Shown piece by piece: positions 1-9,185 of a stretch of DNA of 64,000 bases. This DNA comes from CAVUAN01 sp963739435. GTDB taxonomy: Bacteria; Acidobacteriota; Thermoanaerobaculia; UBA5066; Gp7-AA6. The stretch lies in assembly GCA_963739435.1 (NCBI GenBank), contig CAVUAN010000016.1, positions 62,001-126,000 on the forward strand. The letters are read 5' to 3'. The position numbers and the translations under genes are program-made. How positions within the stretch are numbered: position 1 is the stretch's first letter; every line of letters begins with the position of its first letter. Under the pieces are notes generated by a model. The model saw only the letters and a program-made list of their open reading frames with translations, was not told the DNA's origin and made no database searches.

Positions 1-175
1 CCTTGACCCGGCCGTTGAACTCTTTCTCCAACCCGCTCACGGCGGGCTTGATCTTTGCGCAGATCGGTCAGCCGGGGAGGTAGTAATAGGTGACTTCGAG
101 CGGGGCGGCTGCCGCCGCCAGGGAGGCGAGAAGGGCCAGGACGATCAACGTGGCCGCGAAGCGATGTCTTTTCAT
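1..175 (-). CDS. Probable selenoprotein: secreted thioredoxin-like protein with a UxxC redox motif (partial)
   Basis: The gene is cut by the left edge of the window. It starts at an ATG preceded by a strong ribosome site (AAGGAG, about 6 nt spacing) and opens with a signal peptide (residues 1 to about 24: MKRHRF, then a Leu/Ala-rich core). After VTYYYLPG comes an in-frame TGA at 70-68, then PICAKIKPAVSGLEKEF and an open frame to base 1. With Cys at the TGA this would be a typical thioredoxin-fold motif, LPGCPICAKIKP. The TGA therefore sits exactly at the first redox Cys and gives U-P-I-C. A hairpin just downstream fits a bacterial SECIS. Known: UxxC thioredoxin-fold selenoproteins exist in bacteria. 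Inferred: a periplasmic or secreted thiol oxidoreductase. A true stop or a sequencing error is the alternative. It probably shares an operon with the gene upstream (24 nt gap). Confidence 0.72.
30..48 (-). promoter_or_regulatory. Candidate bacterial SECIS hairpin downstream of the in-frame UGA
   Basis: On the mRNA strand CCCGC and GCGGG form a five-pair stem, extended by a G-U and an A-U pair to seven, around the loop CGUGA. The loop starts 27 nt after the UGA, and a G is its second base. Known: bacterial SECIS elements lie within the coding region about 16-37 nt after UGA and carry a G in the first two loop positions. A GC-rich genome makes chance hairpins common, so this supports the recoding call without proving it. 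Confidence 0.55.
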
Positions 176-198
176 GCGCTCTCCTTCCACTGCCGAGC

Positions 199-657
199 TT
201 ACTGCGATTTGCGAGCCTTCTGGATCCGCTCGCGCATGGCACTGAGGCGCGAGCGGAACAACGCGAGGCGCTCCTGCGAGGACGGCGTCATCGAGATGAC
301 TTTCTCGATCGACGTCAGAAACCAGGGCATCCCCATCTCCTTGCGGATCTGAGGCACGAACTCCTCCACGCGCGACCAGATCATCAGCGACTCGCTTCCC
401 GACTGGATGAAGAGCTCCGGGTGCAGAACGCCATTCGCTACGAACGAACACGCCATGTCCCAGTAGGTCGTGGCCATTCGGAAGTTTGTGTTCTCCTCCC
501 CGGGAGTGTTGTAGATCGTCTTGATGTCTTCGACCGAGAGGGGAACGCATTTCGTGCGGTACCACTCGCGCGCTGCCCGCAGCTTCTCCTCGCGGCGCAG
601 CTCATAGAGGCGCAAGACCAGGTTGGCATCGTCGACCGTCGGTGGAACAAAACCCAT
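199..657 (-). CDS. Conserved hypothetical protein (DUF4760-like)
   Basis: This 152-residue soluble protein has no signal peptide. It opens MGFVPPTVDDANLVLRLYEL and continues as a helical, charged protein with WYRTKC, an aromatic core (ATTYWDMACSFVANG) and a basic tail. An ATG lies 15 nt further upstream, but GGAGGAGG sits 5 nt before the internal ATG, so the internal start was chosen. The overall pattern resembles proteins annotated as DUF4760, from memory only. Function is unknown. It lies directly upstream of the thioredoxin-like selenoprotein gene on the same strand. Confidence 0.7.
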   Translation of the reverse strand: MGFVPPTVDDANLVLRLYELRREEKLRAAREWYRTKCVPLSVEDIKTIYNTPGEENTNFRMATTYWDMACSFVANGVLHPELFIQSGSESLMIWSRVEEFVPQIRKEMGMPWFLTSIEKVISMTPSSQERLALFRSRLSAMRERIQKARKSQ

Positions 658-698
658 GGGGACCTCCTCCATGCACTCTAGACTCTCGACTCTCGACT

Positions 699-1718
699 TT
701 AGACCGTGATGACCACCTTGCCCGTCGTGCCGCGGGATGCCAGGGCCCGGTGGGCGTCAGGGAGGTGACTGAAGTCGAAACGGGGCCCCAGAATCGGACG
801 AATCGTACCCGCCTTCCAGAGGCCGAAGAGCTCCGCTGCGGCGCCGCGCAGCGCGTCGGTCCGGGACGCCAGCAGGGAAAGGTTGAAGCCGAGCAGCGTC
901 TTGCAGGATTGCACGAGGCCGTACGGAAAGACCGCCCCCATCGCGACCAGCTCGGCTGCCGCGCGGAGCTTCGCCACACCCCGAGCGCCCGAGGCGGCTG
1001 CAAAGCCGTAGAGCGCGTAGCGCCCATCCTTGTCGAGACGGCGCCAGAGCTTCCGAAATAGCCGGCCGCCGATCGCGTCGACCACGACATCGGCCCGGCC
1101 CTCGAACTCCCTGTCGAGAAGATCAAGGGCGTCCTCGTAGGTTCCCGCCGCCGTGGCACCGAGCTCGCGGCAGAGAGCGAGCTTCGACCGAGAGCCGACG
1201 AGCGCCAGTATCTTCGCCCCGCGTAGCGCGCAGAGCTGCAGGAGCGCGGTGCCGACGCCGCCGGCGGCCGCCGTCACGACGACGCGGTCGCCACGCTGCA
1301 GCCGGGTCTGCTCGAGGGCGTACCAGGCCGTCAGAAAAACGACCGGCATCGCGGCCGCCTGGGTGATGTCGACGCCGTCCGGCAGGGCGAACACTCGGGA
1401 CGCCGGCAGCACCACCCTCTCGGCGTGGCCGCCGAATATGGGAACCGCCGCGACCGGCTGTCCGACGGAGAGACCTTTGACACCTGAGCCCAGGGAAGCG
1501 ATCGACCCGGCGATTTCCATCCCCGGCACGAAGGGCGTCTTCGGCGTCCGGGGATAGGCGCCGGCGCGCACGAAGAGATCGGCGAAATTGAGGCCGATCG
1601 CGGCCGTCTTCACGACAGCTTCACCCGGACCCGGGATCGGGTCGGGCCGCTCGCGCAGGACGAGCCGCTCCGGACCGCCGTAGCGGTCGACGAACCAGGC
1701 TCGCGAGGTGCCGGTCAT
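699..1718 (-). CDS. MDR-superfamily NAD(P)H:quinone oxidoreductase (VAT-1-like)
   Basis: This 339-residue medium-chain dehydrogenase/reductase has an N-terminal GroES-like domain (GLNFADLFVRAGAYP and PGMEIAGSI) followed by a Rossmann domain with the nucleotide motif AAAGGVGTALLQLCA near residue 155. The structural and catalytic zinc cysteines of alcohol dehydrogenases are absent, which is typical of the zinc-free quinone reductase branch. The TTGKVVITV ending is characteristic of the family. The substrate cannot be read from sequence. It is divergent from the GAPDH pair, with a 50 nt gap. A TAATCC box 7 nt before the ATG and the lack of a clear ribosome site suggest a leaderless transcript. 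Confidence 0.88.
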   Translation of the reverse strand: MTGTSRAWFVDRYGGPERLVLRERPDPIPGPGEAVVKTAAIGLNFADLFVRAGAYPRTPKTPFVPGMEIAGSIASLGSGVKGLSVGQPVAAVPIFGGHAERVVLPASRVFALPDGVDITQAAAMPVVFLTAWYALEQTRLQRGDRVVVTAAAGGVGTALLQLCALRGAKILALVGSRSKLALCRELGATAAGTYEDALDLLDREFEGRADVVVDAIGGRLFRKLWRRLDKDGRYALYGFAAASGARGVAKLRAAAELVAMGAVFPYGLVQSCKTLLGFNLSLLASRTDALRGAAAELFGLWKAGTIRPILGPRFDFSHLPDAHRALASRGTTGKVVITV

Positions 1719-1768
1719 GAGAGCGGGATTATCCGCCAGGAGGAAGAATCGGGTAATCTGCGCCTCTC

Positions 1769-2786
1769 GTGGTCACGACGGTCGGTCTCTACGGCTTCGG
1801 GCGCATCGGTCGCAATCTCTTCCGGATCCTCTACAACCGGGAGGACATCCGCATCGGCGCGATCAGCGACCTCGCCGCGCCGGCGGGAATCGAGTACTTG
1901 CTCAAGTTCGACACGATCCTCGGAAGATTCCCCGACCAGGCGCGGATCGTCGACGGCAGCCTCTATGTCGTAGGCCGACAGATCCCGGTTCTCTCCGGCA
2001 AGAACCAGCCACCGGTGCCCGACTGGAAGTCCCTGGGCGTCGACGTCGTCTTCGAGGCGAGCAACGTCGGCCGCACCCGCGAGCGAGGCCGAGCGGCATC
2101 TGGCGGCCGGGGCCCGGCGCATCATCCTGCTCGCGCCGCCGTCGGAGAAGCCGGACATTACGATCGTGATGGGCGTCAACGACCGGGAGCTCTCGCCCGA
2201 GCACCGGATCGTCTCGAACGCCTCGTCGACCGTGCACGGCGTCACGCCGATCCTGCGGATCCTCCACGAGGCGTTTGGAATCGAGCGTGCCATTTTCACC
2301 ACCCTCCACTCGTACACGAGCGCCCATCGCCTGGCCGACGTGCCGACGGAGGACATGCGGCGCGGGCGCGCCGCGGCCGAAGAACATCATCCCGCAGGAG
2401 TCCCGGTCGCCGGCCATGGTCGAGCAGCTCCTGCCGGAGCTGTCCGGCAAGGTCACCGGCTACGCCATGAACGTGCCGGTGCCGAACGGCTCCGTCGTGG
2501 ACCTGGTCTGCTGGCACCCGAAGACGGTGACGCCGACGGCGATCAACGAGGTCGTCCGTACGGCCGCCTCGACCGAGCGGTGGAGAAAGGTCGTCCGCTT
2601 CGAACCGGACGCCATCGTCTCTTCGGACGTTGCGCTTTCGAACTGGTCGGCGACGTTCGACTCTCTGGCGACGATGCTCTCGGGCGGCAAGGTCTCCAAG
2701 ACGCTCTCCTGGTTCGACGCCGGCTACGGCTACGCGCAGCGCGCCGTCGAGCTCGTGGAGCGGTTTGCCGCGATGGAGGCCCGGTG

Positions 2787-2787
<1 letters not shown>
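1769..2787 (+). CDS. GAPDH-like protein lacking the catalytic cysteine (two frameshifts in this assembly)
   Basis: After removal of two single-base insertions (near 2080, extra C; near 2383, extra A) the gene encodes about 338 residues of glyceraldehyde-3-phosphate dehydrogenase fold, from VGLYGFGRIGRNLFRIL to SWFDAGYGYAQR. The active-site motif SNASCTTN of true GAPDH reads SNASSTVHG here, so the nucleophilic Cys is Ser. The position (codons TCG TCG ACC GTG CAC) is away from both frameshifts. The general-base His is kept (TLHSYT). The C-terminal NEWGYSNR motif is changed to AGYGYAQR. It starts at GTG and overlaps the next GAPDH gene by one base (TGATG). Glycolytic oxidation is unlikely. A regulatory or subunit role, or a different substrate, is inference. 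Confidence 0.8.
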
Positions 2788-3763
<976 letters not shown>

Positions 3764-3792
<29 letters not shown>

Positions 3793-4444
3793 CTTTCACA
3801 AAGAGGCCGTTGGCAGAGACGCGGCGTCCGGTTTCGGCCTTCGGCCGGGCGGTGCGGGTTGGCTCCAGCGGAGTCAGGCCGAAGCGGGCCAACTCGGCGT
3901 CCAACGTCGGGCCATCGACGAGGACCGATCGGCCGCTCTCGAAGCCCTCGTAGACATTCGGCTCGCCAGGCACGGCTGCGATGCCGCGGCCGGTCAGGTC
4001 CGTCTCCGGCGTGAACACCGAAACGAGCAGCCGGCCGCCGGGCTTCAACACGCGCGCGGTCTCGGAGAGCGCCCGGTCCCACTCGGAGCGGCTCTGCGCG
4101 CAATGGTAGAGGCCCAGGGCGACGACGAGGTCGAAGCTCGCGTCCGGCGCAAATGACAGGTCGTCCATCCGGCCGACGCGCACGCGGCGCTCGGCCTCGC
4201 TCGCACCGAGGATGGCGGCCACACGCTCGCGGGTCTTGCCGGCCATCGCTACAGAGGAGTCGAGGGCCACGACGTCGAACCCTTTCTCGGCGAGCAGCAC
4301 CGTGTTGCGCCCGGCGGCGCAGCCGAGGTCCAGGACGCGTACGGCCGAGGGCTCCCGGTACTCGGGCAGGAGCTCGGTCAAACGCACGTCCGGCTCGCGC
4401 GCGGCAAAGCGCGCGACGTTCTCGGGCGATTCCCAGAACGACAT
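3764..4444 (-). CDS. Class I SAM-dependent methyltransferase
   Basis: This protein of about 226 residues has a classic methyltransferase fold: motif I VLDLGCAAGRNTVLLA, motif II at VVALDSS, the post-I Asp region MDDLSFAPDASFDLVVALG, and ARVLKPGGRLLVSVF as the beta-5 motif. The frame extends 19 codons upstream, but those codons are a translated GGGAGAGGG hairpin repeat, so the start MSFWESPENV was chosen. The substrate is unknown. LYHC and the SEW stretch resemble Methyltransf_11/25 proteins with small-molecule or tellurite-like substrates. Its 3' end overlaps the end of gap. Confidence 0.85.
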
Positions 4445-4454
4445 CGGCGACGGT

Positions 4455-4497
4455 TCTCCCCTCACCCTGACCCTCTCCCGGAAGGAGAGGGAACAAG
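4455..4497. repeat. GGGAGAGGG hairpin repeat (REP-like)
   Basis: CCCCTCACCCTGA is followed by CCCTCTCC-CGGAA-GGAGAGGG, an eight-pair hairpin. The same core recurs near 9.2 kb and 35.5 kb. It lies between two minus-strand genes, upstream of the methyltransferase start. Confidence 0.7.
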
Positions 4498-4501
4498 ACA
4501 C

Positions 4502-5470
4502 CTAGGGAATCAGCAGGACCTTGCCCGTCGTCTGGCGCCCTTCGAGGGCGCGGTGGGCGTCGGCGGCTTGGGCCAGGGGAAACTCGGCGCCTATCCGGAT
4601 CTTGAGCTTGCCCGAGGCGATCCAGCCGAGCACGTCGCCGGCCCGCGCCTCGAGATCCTCGCGCGTCGCGATGTAGTGCCAGAGGGTCGGGCGCGTGAGA
4701 AAGAGCGAGCCCTTCTGCGAGAGCGTGAGCGGCTCGAAGGGCGGCACGGGCCCGCTGGCATTTCCGTACGTCACCATCATTCCGCGCGGCGCCAGGCAGT
4801 TGAGCGACTTCTCGAACACCGACTTGCCGACGCCGTCGTAGACGACTTGAACGCCCTTGCCGTCGGTGATCCGCTTCACTTCCGCCTCGAAATCCTGCTT
4901 TTCATAATCGATCGTCTCGTCGGCGCCCGCCCCGCGCGCGAGCTTCGCCTTTTCCGCCGACCCCGCCGTGCCGATCACCCGGGCGCCCCGCATCTTCGCG
5001 ATCTGACAGAGCAGCAGCCCGACACCCCCGGCCGCGGCGTGGACGAGGCACGTGTCGCCCGGCTTCAACGGGTACGTCGACGTGGCGAGGTAATGCGCCG
5101 TCATGCCCTGCAGCATCGCCGCCGCCCCGTCGCGCGCCGAGACGCCCGCCGGTAGCTTGACGAGCTTCGCCGCGGGAACGGCGGCTTTCTGCGCATAGGA
5201 ACCGCCGACACCCGCCCAGGCGACGCGGTCGCCGGGCTTCACTCCCGGGGCGTCGGAAGCCACCGTCTCGACCGTGCCCGCGCCCTCCTGCCCGAGGGTG
5301 TACGGCAGCGGCACCTTGTAGAGGCCGGTGCGGTGATAGGTGTCGATGAAGTTGACGCCGGCTGCCTCGACGCGGACGACCGCTTCTCCCGCCTTCGGAA
5401 CGGGATCGGCCACATCCTCAAGAAGCATCGCCTCGGGACCTCCGACAGCGTGCACGCGTATCGCCTTCAT
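4502..5470 (-). CDS. qorA: NADPH:quinone oxidoreductase (zeta-crystallin type)
   Basis: This 322-residue zinc-free MDR enzyme reads MKAIRVHAVGGPEAMLLEDV at its start. It carries GVNFIDTYHRTGLY, the quinone oxidoreductase signature in the GroES-like domain, then HAAAGGVGLLLCQIAK as the NADPH-binding loop near residue 150, and ends TTGKVLLIP. Family members reduce quinones or alkenals with NADPH and act in redox homeostasis in the cytoplasm. It is the second such enzyme within 4 kb and is clearly distinct from the VAT-1-like one. It overlaps the upstream four-Cys gene by ATGA, which suggests coupled translation. Confidence 0.9.
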   Translation of the reverse strand: MKAIRVHAVGGPEAMLLEDVADPVPKAGEAVVRVEAAGVNFIDTYHRTGLYKVPLPYTLGQEGAGTVETVASDAPGVKPGDRVAWAGVGGSYAQKAAVPAAKLVKLPAGVSARDGAAAMLQGMTAHYLATSTYPLKPGDTCLVHAAAGGVGLLLCQIAKMRGARVIGTAGSAEKAKLARGAGADETIDYEKQDFEAEVKRITDGKGVQVVYDGVGKSVFEKSLNCLAPRGMMVTYGNASGPVPPFEPLTLSQKGSLFLTRPTLWHYIATREDLEARAGDVLGWIASGKLKIRIGAEFPLAQAADAHRALEGRQTTGKVLLIP

Positions 5471-5679
5471 GGCTCGGGCTCTCCTCGCGGCGGATTATCC
5501 GCCCGCTCGCGTGGCAGGAACCGGTCGCACTCGCGGACGGGCTGCGGAGGGTAGCGTTTGAAGATCGGGCAGAAGATGTAGGTCGCCTTCGCCGTGCGGA
5601 TCAGGCGCGGAGGCGCCGCGCACGCGTGGCACAGGCTGTCCGGAAACGGAAGCCCTTCCACATCCGGCGAGTCAGGCAA
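5467..5679 (-). CDS. Small four-cysteine (zinc-ribbon-like) protein
   Basis: This 70-residue protein has the spacing C-H-A-C then C and C (LCHACAAPP, YIFCPIF, RECDRF). It probably binds one zinc ion and is rich in Pro and Arg. It starts at TTG with GGAGGG eight bases upstream inside the end of the cytochrome gene, and its stop overlaps the qorA start. This is an H-G-qorA style coupled arrangement. I know similar short proteins only as hypotheticals, so no function is proposed. Confidence 0.65.
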   Translation of the reverse strand: MPDSPDVEGLPFPDSLCHACAAPPRLIRTAKATYIFCPIFKRYPPQPVRECDRFLPRERADNPPRGEPEP

Positions 5680-5682
5680 CCG

Positions 5683-6690
5683 CTACCCTCCGGTCTTGGG
5701 CGCGTCCGGGTGCGTGACCACCTTGTTCGCGATCGGCTTGAGTGTCTTCAGGTAGTCGTAGATGGCGCCCAGGTCCGCGTTCGTCATTCCGGAGAAGGCT
5801 CCCCAGTTCATAAGCGTGTTCAACCCCGGCGGAGCGATCGGCGCTTTTTCCCCTTCCTGCCCGACGAAGGCCTTGAACCGCCCGATGAACTCCTCCTTGG
5901 TCGCCTTCCCCATGTAAGCATCGGGGTCCGGCGTGATGTTGGCCGTGACGACGCGGCCCCACGGGCCGAGCATCACCCAACCGCCCGAGAACTCGCGGCC
6001 CGCGATCAATTGTCCGTGATCGTCGTGCGGCGTGTGGCAGATGCCGCAGCCGGCGATTGTTACGAGGTACTTGCCGTAAGCGAGGCCGTCCTTCGCGGGG
6101 TCCGGGGTCGCGATCGGGCCGTCCACGGGCTTCGGCGCAAACTTGATCATCCAGCCGACCGGGAAATCGAGTCGACGCGGCGCGATCACGTGCTTGATCG
6201 GCTTCAGGGTGCGCAGGTAGACGACGATCGAGCGGATATCTTCATCGCTCATGTAGCGGAAATTCTCGTACGGCATCATTGGGAAGAGGGCGACGCCCTT
6301 GCGGTCCACGCCCTCGCGCACCGCGCGGATGACCTCGCCGTCGGTCCAGGAACCGATGCCGTTTTCCGGATCCGGCGTGATGTTCTGTGCCTGCACGAGG
6401 CCCGGCACGCCGAGCCTCTTGTCGAAGGGAAATCCTCCCTGCCCTTCCGTGCCCGGCTTGATTGGAGTGCCGAAGCGGTCGGCGAAAAAATCCGAATGGC
6501 AGTCGACGCAGTTCGACACATGGTGGGTGAGGTACTCGCCTCGCGCCAGGCGCTCCGGCGTCGCCTCGATCTTCTCCGTCGAGGCCGGCCGCATCGCCGG
6601 CTTTTTGAAAGCCAGGAATGCCGCGCCCGCTCCAGCCAGCACGACGATCACAAGAACCAGAAACCCGAGCACCTTCAAGACTGTTTTCAT
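5683..6690 (-). CDS. Membrane-anchored di-haem cytochrome c
   Basis: This 335-residue protein has an N-terminal membrane anchor (residues 7-28) and two haem c sites, CVDCH (61-65) and CGICH (215-219), each in its own cytochrome c domain. NITPDPENGIG and NITPDPD follow the haem motifs, as in the di-haem subunits of alcohol/aldehyde dehydrogenases and gluconate-dehydrogenase-type cytochromes. MMPYENFRYMSDEDI holds candidate Met ligands. It probably passes electrons from a periplasmic dehydrogenase to the respiratory chain, but no dehydrogenase partner lies beside it. The start was set at the ATG after GGAGGG rather than a TTG one codon earlier. Confidence 0.88.
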   Translation of the reverse strand: MKTVLKVLGFLVLVIVVLAGAGAAFLAFKKPAMRPASTEKIEATPERLARGEYLTHHVSNCVDCHSDFFADRFGTPIKPGTEGQGGFPFDKRLGVPGLVQAQNITPDPENGIGSWTDGEVIRAVREGVDRKGVALFPMMPYENFRYMSDEDIRSIVVYLRTLKPIKHVIAPRRLDFPVGWMIKFAPKPVDGPIATPDPAKDGLAYGKYLVTIAGCGICHTPHDDHGQLIAGREFSGGWVMLGPWGRVVTANITPDPDAYMGKATKEEFIGRFKAFVGQEGEKAPIAPPGLNTLMNWGAFSGMTNADLGAIYDYLKTLKPIANKVVTHPDAPKTGG

Positions 6691-6728
6691 CAACCCTCCG
6701 GCCGCGCATTCTACAGAAAGCCCGCGCC

Positions 6729-6734
6729 TATGAT
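6729..6734 (+). promoter_or_regulatory. Putative -10 box of a leaderless transcript
   Basis: TATGAT lies exactly 6 nt before the GTG start of the hydrolase gene, which has no ribosome site. The same geometry recurs before three other genes in the window. Confidence 0.45.
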
Positions 6735-6740
6735 GGTCGC

Positions 6741-7559
6741 GTGAACGGGAGGCTCGCCTTGACAGCTCTTGCCGTCGTTCTGCTGCTCGTCCTGGTCGTT
6801 ACGGTTTTCCTCGTGACGCGCCAGGGCAGCCTCATCTTCTTCCCCGATCGCACCCTCCGCGCCGAACCGCCGCTGTATGGCCTGTCGGCCGAACCGCTTT
6901 CTCTCGCGACAGACGGCGGGATCACTCTCCGTGGCTGGTGGATCCGGGGCGCAGGCCGCACCGCCCTCCTGTACTTCCATGGCAACGCCGGCAACATCGG
7001 CGACCGCCTGGAGCGAACGAAGCTGCTCGTCGACGTGCTCGGACTCGACGTCTTCCTCGTCGACTACCGCGGCTACGGATTGAGCAGCGGGAAACCGACG
7101 GAGGAGGGTCTGTACGCCGATGGCCTCGCCGTTTACGCAGCCGCGGTCGCTCGGGGCTTCCCGGCCAACCGGATCGTTCCCTTCGGCGAGTCCCTGGGAG
7201 GAGCAGTCGCCATCGAGACCGCCCTGCGGAAGCCCTGCGCGGCCCTGATCCTCGAAGCGCCGTTTCTCTCGGTCGCCGCGATGGCCCGGCGCTATTACCC
7301 CTGGATCCCTTCGTTTCTCGTGCGCCTGCACTTCGACAATGGAAAGAAGATCCCGAACGTGCTCATCCCCAAGCTGATCGCACAAGCGGAGCGCGACGAG
7401 GTCGTCCCGCCTTCTCAAACGCGGCGCTTGTTCGACCTCGCGGCGCCTCCGAAGAACTACTTCATCATCCCGAACGCGACGCACAACGACACCTACACCG
7501 CCGGCGGCCGCGCCTACCTCGAAGCCTGGAAGCGCTTCCTCGACCAGCTCCCCCTTTAA
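6741..7559 (+). CDS. Membrane-anchored alpha/beta hydrolase (ABHD13/BEM46-like)
   Basis: This 272-residue protein has one N-terminal transmembrane segment (residues 5-26) and a serine hydrolase domain. YFHGNAGNIGDR is the oxyanion loop, GESLGG gives the nucleophile Ser151, and RDEVVP (Asp219) and ATHND (His248) complete the triad. DYRGYGLSSG and the preceding blocks match the BEM46/ABHD13 family. The likely place of action is the outer face of the inner membrane. The substrate is unknown. It is divergent from the cytochrome gene. Confidence 0.87.
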   Translation: MNGRLALTALAVVLLLVLVVTVFLVTRQGSLIFFPDRTLRAEPPLYGLSAEPLSLATDGGITLRGWWIRGAGRTALLYFHGNAGNIGDRLERTKLLVDVLGLDVFLVDYRGYGLSSGKPTEEGLYADGLAVYAAAVARGFPANRIVPFGESLGGAVAIETALRKPCAALILEAPFLSVAAMARRYYPWIPSFLVRLHFDNGKKIPNVLIPKLIAQAERDEVVPPSQTRRLFDLAAPPKNYFIIPNATHNDTYTAGGRAYLEAWKRFLDQLPL

Positions 7560-7566
7560 CGAGCCG

Positions 7567-7596
7567 CCCCGACGGACGGGCCGCCCGCCGGGGCTC
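7567..7596. terminator. GC-rich hairpin after the hydrolase gene
   Basis: CCCC then CGG and CGGG pair with CCCG, CCG and GGGG just downstream of the stop codon. There is no T-run, so it may be a transcription stop of the U-less kind or part of the structured element that follows. Confidence 0.3.
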
Positions 7597-7635
7597 GCAT
7601 AGAGGCAATCGCCACGGTGGGAGCCCCGGAACGGC

Positions 7636-7791
7636 GGGGGTGCCCTGCGGGACCGTCGGAACTGGGTGGGTGTGCCAGGCCGGGTTAGGCTCAGGTCACG
7701 AGGGGTTCTTGCACCAGTTCCGAAGAGCGGCCGCCTGGAGCACTCGGACTCCTGCACGGGTAAACGGCCGCGTGTCCCGCAGGGCACCCCC
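7636..7791 (-). repeat. Structured three-way-junction element, copy 1
   Basis: This gene-free element between convergent genes has perfectly complementary 18-nt ends (7636-7653 with 7774-7791). Inside are two further stems, GCGGCCG/CGGCCGC (7727-7733 with 7765-7771) and TCGGAACTGG/CCAGTTCCGA (7656-7665 with 7714-7723). Read on the minus strand it aligns with the element at 23649-23812: the outer stem (GGGT..CCC.GCGGG..AC) and the order of the inner hairpins match. Both inner stems differ completely in sequence yet stay paired. This points to a conserved RNA or ssDNA structure. Its role is unknown, and the rest of the gap holds nothing else recognisable. Confidence 0.65.
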
Positions 7792-7815
7792 GACGGTCAG
7801 GGGCGGCTTTGTCCG

Positions 7816-8676
7816 CTAGCGGCCGGAGCGGAAGCGCTCGGCGTGGTCGCGGGCGAAATCGCGGAACGGGCGCGGGGGCTTGCCGGTGACGTCGCGTACG
7901 GCCGAGGAGACGGTCGCTCCGTAGCCTTCGCGCAGGACGCCGTAGAAGACCGAGAGATCCTCGATGAGCCAGGCCGGCAGGCCGGATTCCAGGAGCTCTT
8001 TCTTCCACTGGCGCGGCGTGACGTCCACATAGGAGATGGGCCGGCCAGCGACCCTGGAGATTTCGGCTGCGATTGTCTCGAAGGAAATCGCCTCGGGTCC
8101 TGAAAGATCGTAGAGCCGCTGGGCAAGACCCCCCGACATCAGAGCGCGAACCGCCACCGCGGCCACGTCGCGCGCGTCCACGACCGACACGCGCCCGTCG
8201 CCCATCGGCACGTGGAAAGCGTGCTCCACCGCCATGCGCGGCAGCCACAAGAACGAGCCCTGCATGTAGATGTTCGGCCGCAGGATGGTGGAAGCGATTC
8301 CCGAGGACTCGATCTGCTTCTCGACGGCCCAATGCCAGCGCCCGATCTGCGTCGGGGCATCCGGCCCGCCGCCGGCAGAGATCTTGACGATGAACCGAAC
8401 CCCTGCGCGCCGCGCCGCGTCGATCCCATGGCCTTCGCGCTCGGGCAGTCCCTGTGCGGCGGGCGAGACGAGAAAAACGCGCTCCACACCCGCAAAGGCC
8501 CGATCGAGAGTCTGCGGCTTGTCGAGATCGGCGGCGACGACTTCGACGTGCGGTCCCGCGAGGTCACCCGCCCGATCGGCACTGTGCACGAGCGCGCGAA
8601 CGGGCAGACCCTCGGCGACGAGCTGCCGAACCACCTCGCGGCCGACCGTCCCGGTCGAGCCCGTCACGAGAATCAT
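7816..8676 (-). CDS. NmrA-like NAD(P)-binding protein (atypical SDR)
   Basis: This 286-residue protein starts MILVTGSTGTVGREVVRQL, the GxxGxxG dinucleotide motif of atypical short-chain dehydrogenases. It continues with RALVHSADRA, VFLVSPAAQG and TILRPNIYMQ, which are typical of the NmrA/TMR family. The Tyr-x-x-x-Lys catalytic pair of classical SDRs is absent. Relatives act as redox sensors or triphenylmethane or quinone reductases, and which applies here is unclear. It diverges from the NTF2-like gene, with TATATT about 10 nt before its start. Confidence 0.86.
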   Translation of the reverse strand: MILVTGSTGTVGREVVRQLVAEGLPVRALVHSADRAGDLAGPHVEVVAADLDKPQTLDRAFAGVERVFLVSPAAQGLPEREGHGIDAARRAGVRFIVKISAGGGPDAPTQIGRWHWAVEKQIESSGIASTILRPNIYMQGSFLWLPRMAVEHAFHVPMGDGRVSVVDARDVAAVAVRALMSGGLAQRLYDLSGPEAISFETIAAEISRVAGRPISYVDVTPRQWKKELLESGLPAWLIEDLSVFYGVLREGYGATVSSAVRDVTGKPPRPFRDFARDHAERFRSGR

Positions 8677-8711
8677 GGTCCCGCGTAATATACCCGTGAG
8701 ATCCTTTTGTC

Positions 8712-9176
8712 ATGGGCTCCGCCGAGACGAAAGACGTGCTCGTTCGCTTCTACGATGCCCTCTGCCGCCACGACGGGGACACGATGGCGGGCCTGTACGC
8801 CGGGCATGCGCGTTTCGAAGACCCGGTCTTCCGCCTCCAGGGCGCCGACATCGGCCGGATGTGGAAGAGTCTGATGGCCCGCGCGAAGGGCTTCTCGGCG
8901 ACCTACACGATCACCCGGGCCGAGGGCGATCTCGGCACGGTCAAGACGACGGCGCACTACCTCTTCGGCGGAAAGCGCAAGGTCGTCAACGTCATCCTCT
9001 CGGAGCTGCGGATCGAAAAAGGCGTCATCGTCGTGCAGAAAGACGTCTTCGACTTCCCGCGCTGGGCCGCGCAGGCCCTTGGGATGCCCGGGCGCCTCTT
9101 CGGCCGCTTCGGCTGGTTCCAGCGCGCGGTTTCGCGCAAAGCCGCCGCCGGCATCGGAATCGCGCCGAGACCGTAG
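8712..9176 (+). CDS. NTF2-like (SnoaL) family protein
   Basis: This 154-residue protein has an NTF2-like cone fold: VRFYDALCRHDGDTMAGLYA at the N-terminus, ARFEDPVFRLQG, and a strand-rich middle (TVKTTAHYLFGGKRKVVN). The C-terminal tail (FPRWAAQALGMPG) is typical of a subfamily of polyketide-cyclase-like proteins. It has no signal peptide, so it is cytoplasmic. Activity is unknown. Confidence 0.8.
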   Translation: MGSAETKDVLVRFYDALCRHDGDTMAGLYAGHARFEDPVFRLQGADIGRMWKSLMARAKGFSATYTITRAEGDLGTVKTTAHYLFGGKRKVVNVILSELRIEKGVIVVQKDVFDFPRWAAQALGMPGRLFGRFGWFQRAVSRKAAAGIGIAPRP

Positions 9177-9185
9177 CTGACTGCA

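Noticed and set aside
7636..7791. Integron attC site
   Set aside because: No integrase, cassette array or RYYYAAC/GTTRRRY core was seen, and stem organisation differs.
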